Origin: Chthoniobacterales bacterium
Lineage (GTDB): Bacteria; Verrucomicrobiota; Verrucomicrobiia; Chthoniobacterales; UBA10450
Direction: 5' to 3'
Assembly: GCA_013697365.1 (NCBI GenBank)
Contig: JACCXA010000059.1
Span: 1-7,763 of the forward strand
DNA: 7,763 nucleotides
This document shows, piece by piece, positions 1-5,467 of this stretch. The position numbers and the translations under genes were made by a program. Positions within the stretch are counted from its first letter, which is position 1. Every line of letters starts with the position of its first letter. The notes beneath the pieces are model-generated. The model made no database searches and was not told where the DNA came from. It worked only from the letters and a program-made list of their open reading frames with translations.

Positions 1-677
1 GTTATGAAGCCAACTACGCCGGCACTTCCTTCGCCACCCTGGACAAGTGTAAGAGCGGCAACTTTAAGTATGGCAGCCCGCAGGTCACGATTGTGGCGGA
101 CAAGACGCAGCCGGGCTCGTTAGGCGCGGTCGGTTATGACGATGAAGGTGTCCCGACGAAAAAGTGGGACATCATCAAGGACGGCATTCTGGTCAACTAC
201 CAGAAGACGCGCGACCAGGCGCACATCATGGACCAGAAGGAGAGCGACGGTTGCTCCTACGCGGACAACTGGAGCAGCGTGCAATTTCAACGAATGCCGA
301 ACATTTCGCTCGAGCCGGGGAAGGAGCCGCTCACGCCGGAGAAGATGATCAAGGACGTCGAGAAGGGAATTTACATCGTCGGCGCGGGTTCGTTCTCGAT
401 CGACCAGCAACGCTACAACTTCCAGTTCGGCGGCCAGCTTTTCTACGAGATCAAGAACGGCGAGATCGTCGGCATGCTGCGCGATGTCGCTTATCAATCC
501 AACACGCAGGAGTTCTGGAATTCGTGCGTCGCGGTCTGCGACGAAAGCGACTACTCGCTCGGCGGCTCGTTCTTTGACGGCAAAGGGCAGCCGTCGCAGG
601 TCAGCGCGGTTTCACACGGCTCGGCTACGACGCGTTTTGACAAGGTCAACGTGATCAACACCGCTCGGAAAATCTAA
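1..677 (+). CDS. tldD: TldD-family metallopeptidase, C-terminal half (5' truncated by window edge)
   Basis: The reading frame is open from base 3 to the TAA at 675-677, giving 224 residues of a protein that normally has about 480, so the N-terminal half lies outside the window. TldD is the catalytic subunit of the TldD/TldE zinc peptidase, which in E. coli matures microcin B17 and degrades unfolded peptides in the cytoplasm. Family marks seen are YEANYAGTSF at the very start (the stretch that directly follows the HExxxH zinc motif, itself just upstream of the window), GYDDEG near residue 40, the RMPN segment near residue 70 and the C-terminal FDGKGQPSQ...VSHG block near residues 191-206. In E. 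coli the third zinc ligand is a Cys (C454) in the corresponding CGKEGQ segment; here an Asp (codon 576-578) appears to stand at that place. The next gene is its partner tldE, 22 bases downstream. A GTG at 93 is internal and not the start. Family assignment is firm; peptidase activity cannot be judged without the missing half. Confidence 0.93.
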   Translation, partial: YEANYAGTSFATLDKCKSGNFKYGSPQVTIVADKTQPGSLGAVGYDDEGVPTKKWDIIKDGILVNYQKTRDQAHIMDQKESDGCSYADNWSSVQFQRMPNISLEPGKEPLTPEKMIKDVEKGIYIVGAGSFSIDQQRYNFQFGGQLFYEIKNGEIVGMLRDVAYQSNTQEFWNSCVAVCDESDYSLGGSFFDGKGQPSQVSAVSHGSATTRFDKVNVINTARKI

Positions 678-699
678 GACACGGGGAAAAGATAAATTT

Positions 700-2082
700 A
701 TGGCTCAACTAAGCGAATCCGAAGCGCAGGCAGTCCTGACGAAAGTTCTCGGCTTTTCGAAGGCCGACGAATGTGAAGCGACCTTGACCGGCGGCCGATC
801 GGGCAATCTCCGATTTGCCCGCAATGCGGTGTCAACCAGCGGCGCGACTGAAGTCCTCAGCCTCGAAGTGCAATCGAGCTTCGGGAAGAAGACGGCGGGC
901 GCGACGATCAACGAGTTTGATGATGCGTCGCTCGAAAAGGTGGTGCGCCGCTCCGAAGAGCTGGCGCAACTCGCGCCGGAGAACGCGGAGTATGTCGAAT
1001 TTCTCGGGCCGCAGGAGTATCTCAAGCCGGTCTCTTTTTTCGATGCCACCGCGAGCATAGACCCCGCGTTTCGCGCGCGCGGCGCCGCGGCCAGCATCAA
1101 GATGTGCAAGGATAAGAAGCTGGAGGCGGCGGGATTTATCCAGGACGACGCGGGCTTCAGCGCAGTCGCGCACAGCCACGAACTGAAGGGTTATCATCGC
1201 ACTTCAGGAATCGATTTTTCGGTCACAGTCCGCACCCCGGATCAGAAAGGTTCAGGCTACGGGATCGCGGATTTCAACGACGCCAAAAAACTCGACACCG
1301 GCGCCGTCTCGGCCATCGCTTGCGAGAAGGCGGCGCGTTCCCGTGAGACGCGGGCGATCGAGCCCGGGAAGTATACCGTCATCCTCGAGCCCGCGGCGTC
1401 GGTTGATTTGATCAGCAACATGATTAGCTCGCTGAACGCGCGACAGGCCGACGAAGGCCGCAGCTTCATGAGCAAACCGGGTGGCGAGACGCGTCTCGGG
1501 GAAAAGCTTGTCGATGAGCGGGTGCATATCTATTCGGACCCGATGAATCCGGACGCGCCGGGGGGACGCTGGGCCGGTGATGGCCGGCCTCGCCGCGCCG
1601 TCGACTGGCTGAAAGACGGGAAAGTTGTGAACCTGGCTTACTCGCGATTCTGGGCGCGCAAAAAGGGACTTGATGAAGACAAGGCTCCGCCGCCAGTGGG
1701 CGGGGGATTCGGTGGCGGACCCGGCAACCGCGCAGTCGCAGCCTTCGAAGGCCAATCCGGGATTCTGATGGATGGCGGCACCGCCAGCCTCGACGAATTG
1801 ATTAAGAGCGTGAAACGCGGCGTGCTGGTCACGCGCATGTGGTACATCCGGCCGGTCGATCCGCAGACGTTACTCTACACAGGCCTGACGCGTGACGGCA
1901 CGTTTTACGTCGAGAACGGCGAAGTGAAATACGCGATCAAGAATTTCCGTTTCAACGAGAGCCCGGTTATTTTCCTGAACAACCTCGAGGCGCTGGGCAA
2001 ACCGGTGCGCGTAAATGGGAACATGATCCCGCCCATGGTGGTGCGGGACTTCACCTTCTCGAGCTTGTCCGACGCGGTCTAG
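700..2082 (+). CDS. tldE: TldE/PmbA-family protein, non-catalytic partner of TldD
   Basis: This 460-residue protein has the usual length of TldE/PmbA (E. coli about 450). In the known complex TldE pairs with TldD to form the substrate channel but lacks the zinc motif, and none is seen here: HELKGYH at residues 160-166 has one residue too many to be HExxxH. Family features are the N-terminal domain with the FGKKTAGATIN stretch (61-71), the central SLNARQADEGRSF region (244-256), the IYSDP segment (277-281), and the C-terminal block with GTASLDELIKSVKRG (360-374), VDPQTLLYTGLTRDG (386-400) and NFRFNESP (415-422). A Pro/Gly-rich stretch at 330-342 (bases 1687-1725) precedes the C-terminal block and is probably a flexible loop. 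The ATG at 700 follows tldD by 22 bases, with only a weak purine-rich GGGGAAAAG as ribosome site. The two genes are surely co-transcribed. Identity is firm; the natural substrate is unknown. Confidence 0.94.
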   Translation: MAQLSESEAQAVLTKVLGFSKADECEATLTGGRSGNLRFARNAVSTSGATEVLSLEVQSSFGKKTAGATINEFDDASLEKVVRRSEELAQLAPENAEYVEFLGPQEYLKPVSFFDATASIDPAFRARGAAASIKMCKDKKLEAAGFIQDDAGFSAVAHSHELKGYHRTSGIDFSVTVRTPDQKGSGYGIADFNDAKKLDTGAVSAIACEKAARSRETRAIEPGKYTVILEPAASVDLISNMISSLNARQADEGRSFMSKPGGETRLGEKLVDERVHIYSDPMNPDAPGGRWAGDGRPRRAVDWLKDGKVVNLAYSRFWARKKGLDEDKAPPPVGGGFGGGPGNRAVAAFEGQSGILMDGGTASLDELIKSVKRGVLVTRMWYIRPVDPQTLLYTGLTRDGTFYVENGEVKYAIKNFRFNESPVIFLNNLEALGKPVRVNGNMIPPMVVRDFTFSSLSDAV

Positions 2083-2111
2083 CAGGAACCTTAGGAGCGG
2101 CGCCGGGATTC

Positions 2112-2738
2112 ATGCCTTCCGCCGATTTCATCTTCACCCGGCTGCAATACGAGTCCGGCGATTGGGACATTGTCGACCAGCGGATGCCATCGAACCTGCT
2201 CGATTCCCTTGTCGCCTATACGACGCTTTCGGTGGCTCCGCGCGAAGCCGTAGTGCCTCTCGCAAGCGAAGAACTCTTCGGCGCTTCCTTCTGCTACTTG
2301 AGCGGGCACAAGCTGGTGCAATTCACCGACCGCGAACGCGAGAACTTCGAGGCTTACGTCAAGCGAGGGGGTTTCGTCTTTGTCGATGACTGCAATCACG
2401 ACATCGATGGTTTGTTCGCCAAGTCGTTCGAGGCGCAGATGGAGCAGATCTTCGGGCCGGCCGCGCTGAAGAAAATTCCGAATGACCATGCGCTCTACGC
2501 GTCCTTCTTCCACTTCGAAAAAGGCCCGCCGACGACTTCCTTTGAGTTGAACGGCTGGGGTGACGATCTCGTGCACGACTATTTGAAAGTGATCGAGATT
2601 GATGGCCGCATCGCGGTGCTCTACAGCAACAAGGATTACGGGTGCGAATGGGACTACGACTTCCGGAACAAACGGTTTCTCGCCGAAGACAACACGAAGT
2701 TCGGGGTCAATGTCGTGATGTATGCGATGACGGCGTAG
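2112..2738 (+). CDS. DUF4159 domain protein, soluble stand-alone form
   Basis: The 208-residue protein matches the DUF4159 pattern across its length: FIFTRLQYESGDWD at 6-19, YLSGHKLVQFTDRE at 62-75, the KRGGFVFVDDCNHD segment at 84-97, IPNDHALYASFF at 122-133, and the C-terminal AVLYSNKDYGCEWDYD at 168-183. DUF4159 is thought to adopt a fold related to class I glutamine amidotransferases/ThuA; no catalytic Cys-His-Glu triad can be assigned with confidence, although C61 and C94 are present. Many DUF4159 proteins are secreted or fused to membrane parts, but this one has no signal peptide or membrane segment and should be cytoplasmic. It starts 29 bases after tldE. AGGAG at 2093-2097 is rather far (14 bases) from the ATG, and a nearer GGGA at 2105-2108 is too close, so the initiation signal is imperfect, but the N-terminus fits the family. 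DUF4159 genes commonly accompany MoxR/DUF58/BatA clusters, as here. Biochemical function is unknown. Confidence 0.88.
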   Translation: MPSADFIFTRLQYESGDWDIVDQRMPSNLLDSLVAYTTLSVAPREAVVPLASEELFGASFCYLSGHKLVQFTDRERENFEAYVKRGGFVFVDDCNHDIDGLFAKSFEAQMEQIFGPAALKKIPNDHALYASFFHFEKGPPTTSFELNGWGDDLVHDYLKVIEIDGRIAVLYSNKDYGCEWDYDFRNKRFLAEDNTKFGVNVVMYAMTA

Positions 2739-2835
2739 AACCTGGGAACCTGCACCGGTTCGTAACGGGCGGCTCAAAAACATTCGTGAACGTCAGAGAG
2801 CCCGCTATCGTTTGGGCATCGCAGCGTCGCGTTTT

Positions 2836-3441
2836 ATGCTCAGCACTTTCCAGCCGGTTTCGTGGCAGCGAATGAGCGACGCGGTCGAGAAAGTGCGTGG
2901 CCGGCTCTTGCGCGCCGCCAGTGCCCTGAAAACAGCCGGCGTCCCGTATGCCGTCGTCGGCGGGAATGCTGTCGCCGCATGGGTTTCGCGCGTGGACGAA
3001 GCAGCTGTGCGCAATACGCGAGACGTTGATTTATTGCTCCGGCGCGGCGATCTGCCTGCTGCCACAACGGCTTTGGAAAGCGCGGGCTTTCGGCATCGCC
3101 GAGTCGCATCCCTGGGTCGGGCGGGGGTTCTGGATGTTTTCCTCGATCACGCCGGGGCGAAAGTCGCCGATGCCGTGCACATCGTGTTTGCCGGCGAGAA
3201 GACGCGCCCGGATCAACCCCACGCCAACGCCGATGTCGAGCAGGCTGAGGACGCCGGCGAATTCCGTCTCGTCACCCTGGAGGCTTTGGTGGCCATGAAA
3301 CTATCTGCCTTCCGCGACAAAGACAGAGTACATCTGCGCGATCTCATTTCGGTAGGATTGGTCGATGCCACCTGGCTTGATCGTCTCCCACAGGATTTGC
3401 AGGCGCGCCTCGCTGAGATCCTCGCCTCACCTGAGGAATAA
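2836..3441 (+). CDS. Nucleotidyltransferase-fold protein (AbiEii/MNT-like), function unknown
   Basis: From the ATG at 2836 this encodes 201 residues. The sequence VVGGNAVAAW (40-49) followed about 15 residues later by RDVDLLL (62-68) gives the hGG...DxD signature of the DNA polymerase beta-type nucleotidyltransferase fold, with D63 and D65 as likely metal ligands and D100 or D104 as candidates for the third. The C-terminal LEALVAMKLSAFRDKDRVHLRDL (148-170) resembles the KL...R.KD..D motif of AbiEii-type and related proteins. Such proteins transfer nucleotides to RNA, proteins or small molecules, and some are toxins of toxin-antitoxin pairs. No small partner gene lies beside it, so a toxin role is not supported. 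Start choice is uncertain: TTG at 2812, ATG at 2836 and ATG at 2872 are all in frame, none has a strong ribosome site, and conserved sequence begins only after 2872. It is separated from DUF4159 by 97 bases and from moxR by 53, and it has no evident link to the genes on either side. Confidence 0.82.
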   Translation: MLSTFQPVSWQRMSDAVEKVRGRLLRAASALKTAGVPYAVVGGNAVAAWVSRVDEAAVRNTRDVDLLLRRGDLPAATTALESAGFRHRRVASLGRAGVLDVFLDHAGAKVADAVHIVFAGEKTRPDQPHANADVEQAEDAGEFRLVTLEALVAMKLSAFRDKDRVHLRDLISVGLVDATWLDRLPQDLQARLAEILASPEE

Positions 3442-3475
3442 ACGTTAGTGCAACCTTGTGGCTGCGGAAACGAGC

Positions 3476-3479
3476 AGGA
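3476..3479 (+). promoter_or_regulatory. Candidate ribosome binding site of moxR
   Basis: AGGA stands 9 bases before the GTG at 3489 and 15 before the ATG at 3495. The spacing favours GTG 3489 slightly; the protein differs by only two residues between these choices. It is the only purine-rich anti-16S-like stretch in the short gap after the preceding stop codon. Confidence 0.4.
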
Positions 3480-3494
3480 TATGCTGAAGTGAAA

Positions 3495-4514
3495 ATGGGC
3501 GCGGCTCGCTTTGTGACCTCTGCTCCTGAAGAAGAAATTCAGCGTCTGGTTTCGAAAATCGCACATCTCCGTGCGGAGATTGGCAAGGTCATCATCGGGC
3601 AGCAGGGCGTTGTCGAAGAACTTCTGACAGCGTTTCTCGCGGGCGGCCACTGTCTGCTGGAAGGGCTCCCCGGCCTGGGCAAGACGCTGCTTATCCGCAC
3701 GCTGGCCCAAGCGGTCCAGCTCACCTTCCATCGCATCCAATTCACGCCGGATTTGATGCCATCGGATATCATAGGGACGGAGGTGCTGGAAGAGGATCAC
3801 GCTACTGGAAAACGCTTCTTTCAGTTCAATCCGGGGCCAATTTTCGGCCAGATCATTTTGGCTGATGAGATCAACCGGACCCCGCCGAAGACGCAGGCGG
3901 CGCTGCTCGAAGCGATGCAGGAAGGCTCGGTCACTTACGGCGGGAAGACGTACACGCTGGAGCAGCCCTTCTTTGTTCTCGCGACGCAGAACCCGATTGA
4001 ACAATCCGGCACCTACCCGCTTCCGGAAGCGCAGCTCGATCGTTTCATGCTCTACTTGAGCATCGGTTACCCGGAGGAGGCTGATGAGCTTTCAATGCTC
4101 GCGAGCACCACGGGCAGCCGGGCGGCCGAGGTGCAACCAGTCCTGACGAAGGAACAGATTCTCCAACTCCAGGGTCTCGCGCGACAAGTGGTGATCAACG
4201 ACGACTTGCTCGGATATGTGAATCGACTGGTCCGCGCGACGCGGGATCGTTCGCGGCCTTACATTGCAAAATGGGTTCGCTGGGGCGCCGGACCGCGTGC
4301 CGGACAGGCGCTTATTCTTTCCGCGAAAGCGCGTGCCCTGCTGACCGGACGATTCGCGGTCACTCTGGATGACTTGCGCGCGCTGGCCGCGCCCGTGTTG
4401 CGCCATCGCATCCTCTTGAATTTCGAAGCAGAGACAGAGCGCATCCAGCCCGATGATGTTGCGCGCGAATTATTCCGCCTCGTTCCGGAGCCGAAAAGTC
4501 CGCTCCTCCGATGA
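3495..4514 (+). CDS. moxR: MoxR-family AAA+ ATPase
   Basis: From the ATG at 3495 this is 339 residues, the usual MoxR length. Motifs in order are VIIGQ (32-36) before the nucleotide site, Walker A GLPGLGKT (57-64), the FTPDLMPSDIIG segment (83-94), Walker B ILADEINR (121-128), sensor 1 ATQNP (163-167), the arginine-finger region LDRF (181-184), and sensor 2 at WGAGPRAGQAL (263-273). In most MoxR proteins sensor 2 reads GASPR; here the Ser is Gly. MoxR ATPases form hexameric rings that act as chaperones or remodelling motors, working with vWA-type and DUF58 partners. Upstream in-frame starts exist at TTG 3456 and GTG 3489; the AGGA at 3476-3479 lies 9 bases before the GTG, so the true start could be 3489, adding only two residues. 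The stop overlaps the ATG of the DUF58 gene by four bases (ATGA), which points to coupled translation of ATPase and partner. Confidence 0.96.
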   Translation: MGAARFVTSAPEEEIQRLVSKIAHLRAEIGKVIIGQQGVVEELLTAFLAGGHCLLEGLPGLGKTLLIRTLAQAVQLTFHRIQFTPDLMPSDIIGTEVLEEDHATGKRFFQFNPGPIFGQIILADEINRTPPKTQAALLEAMQEGSVTYGGKTYTLEQPFFVLATQNPIEQSGTYPLPEAQLDRFMLYLSIGYPEEADELSMLASTTGSRAAEVQPVLTKEQILQLQGLARQVVINDDLLGYVNRLVRATRDRSRPYIAKWVRWGAGPRAGQALILSAKARALLTGRFAVTLDDLRALAAPVLRHRILLNFEAETERIQPDDVARELFRLVPEPKSPLLR

Positions 4515-5452
4515 GAGCGGCTCCCGCGGCGCGTGTCCTTGACCCGCGGTTGCTGACTGCGACACGCGGATTGCGCCTGGCTGCGCTACAGATTGTCGCG
4601 GGCGTCCTGCCGGGAATTCAGGCGAGCCGGCAACCGGGGTTGTCCCGTGAGTTCAGTCAGTATCGCGCCTACCAGCCGGGCGATGAGCCGCGGCACATCG
4701 ATTGGAAACTCTATGCGCGTTCGGATCGGTATTACCTGCGGGAAAGCGAGATTCAAACGGCGGTGACTCTGCGCATTATCCTGGATGCGACGGAATCGAT
4801 GCGACACGAAGACACGACCGGCACGGGCGAAGGCATCCGCAAATTCGACTGCGCTTGTGTGCTCGCCGCCGCTTTTGCTTATCTCGCGCAGAGGCAAGGC
4901 GACCCCGTGGGCCTGCATGCGATCTCCGATGGTCGCGTCGTTTCAGTGCAGCCCGGTCAACGCCGTCAGCCGTTCGAACGCATCGTGCATGCGCTTGAAA
5001 ATCTGGAAGCGCGAGGGAGCTGGCCGGGCAATCCGCGCGAGCTGGGCGCCGCCGTTGCGACCAGATCCAACTCGGTCCCGGCCCCAAGCGGCACGACACG
5101 CGAACTGACGATCGTCCTGACGGATGGCCATGAGCGCGGAGATGAAATCCGGGACGCGCTCGCGCCTCTCCGCTTCGGCCAGCATGAAGTCCTTTTTTTG
5201 CATTTGCTCGGCCGCGACGAACTTGAATTCCCCTACCGGGGTCCCGTCCGTTTCGAAGAGTGGGAGACCGGCGCTGTTCTCGAAACCGACGCATCCGCGG
5301 CGCGCGAGATGTGGCTCGAGAACCTCGAGATTGCACTCGAACAATGGCGGCGCGGTTGGGAAGGCAAACGCTTCGATTACTTCCAATTCCGAACCGACGA
5401 ACCGCTGGATCGCGCGCTTCGCGTCTACCTGTTGCAGCGGATGCGCCGCTAG
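4511..5452 (+). CDS. DUF58 domain protein (MoxR partner)
   Basis: This 313-residue soluble protein carries the DUF58 signature: PGLSREFSQYRAYQPGDEPR (42-61), then HIDWKLYARSDRYYLRESE (62-80), which is the family's YxxGDxxRxIDWxxxAR core. It is followed by a vWA-like metal-site motif in LDATESM (91-97), where D92, T94 and S96 fit DxSxS with Thr for the first Ser. The second half, with LTIVLTDGHERGDE, is typical of the vWA-like fold of these proteins. No membrane segment or signal peptide is seen, so it should be cytoplasmic, whereas many DUF58 proteins begin with two membrane helices. DUF58 genes follow moxR in very many genomes and are believed to encode the ATPase's adaptor or substrate-linking partner. 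Its ATG at 4511 overlaps the moxR stop by four bases, and the BatA-like gene begins 15 bases after its own TAG. The exact molecular role is not established. Confidence 0.93.
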   Translation: MRAAPAARVLDPRLLTATRGLRLAALQIVAGVLPGIQASRQPGLSREFSQYRAYQPGDEPRHIDWKLYARSDRYYLRESEIQTAVTLRIILDATESMRHEDTTGTGEGIRKFDCACVLAAAFAYLAQRQGDPVGLHAISDGRVVSVQPGQRRQPFERIVHALENLEARGSWPGNPRELGAAVATRSNSVPAPSGTTRELTIVLTDGHERGDEIRDALAPLRFGQHEVLFLHLLGRDELEFPYRGPVRFEEWETGAVLETDASAAREMWLENLEIALEQWRRGWEGKRFDYFQFRTDEPLDRALRVYLLQRMRR

Positions 5453-5453
5453 T

Positions 5454-5458
5454 GGGAG
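5454..5458 (+). promoter_or_regulatory. Ribosome binding site of the BatA-like gene
   Basis: GGGAG lies 9 bases before the ATG at 5468, within the 15-base gap after the DUF58 stop codon. It is the clearest Shine-Dalgarno sequence in the window and fixes the start of the next gene. Confidence 0.65.
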
Positions 5459-5467
5459 CCTCGCGGA

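Noticed and set aside
1177..1197. HELKGYH in TldE as a possible zinc motif
   Set aside because: The spacing is HExxxxH, not HExxxH, and TldE-type proteins are known to lack the zinc site; the match is likely chance.
2738..2761. Small repeats after DUF4159: GAACCTG twice, and an inverted GAACC/GGTTC with a 6-base loop
   Set aside because: The stem is only 5 bp with no T-tract, too weak for a terminator; the direct repeat is short enough to be chance.
2091..2783. Open frame of 230 codons on the minus strand opposite the DUF4159 gene
   Set aside because: It mirrors a gene with clear family motifs on the plus strand, shows no recognisable domain, and long antisense frames are common in GC-rich coding DNA.
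2785..2812. Possible promoter in front of the nucleotidyltransferase gene (TTCGTG, 17 bases, TATCGT)
   Set aside because: The -35 box matches the consensus at only two positions and the -10 is mediocre; a promoter here is possible but the sequence does not support a call.
2812..2835. TTG at 2812 as the start of the nucleotidyltransferase gene
   Set aside because: It has no ribosome site, and the added eight residues are not recognisable as part of the family; the ATG at 2836 or 2872 is more economical.
3456..3494. TTG at 3456 as the start of moxR
   Set aside because: It would add 13 residues with no family resemblance and lies before the only purine-rich ribosome site at 3476-3479.
3213..4004. 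Open frame of 263 codons on the minus strand across the nucleotidyltransferase and moxR genes
   Set aside because: It spans two well-supported plus-strand genes and the gap between them, and its translation is Arg/Ser-rich without family features.
4776..5336. Arg-rich minus-strand and alternate-frame readings across the DUF58 gene
   Set aside because: The DUF58 motifs are in the plus-strand frame 4511-5452; the others are low-complexity shadows.
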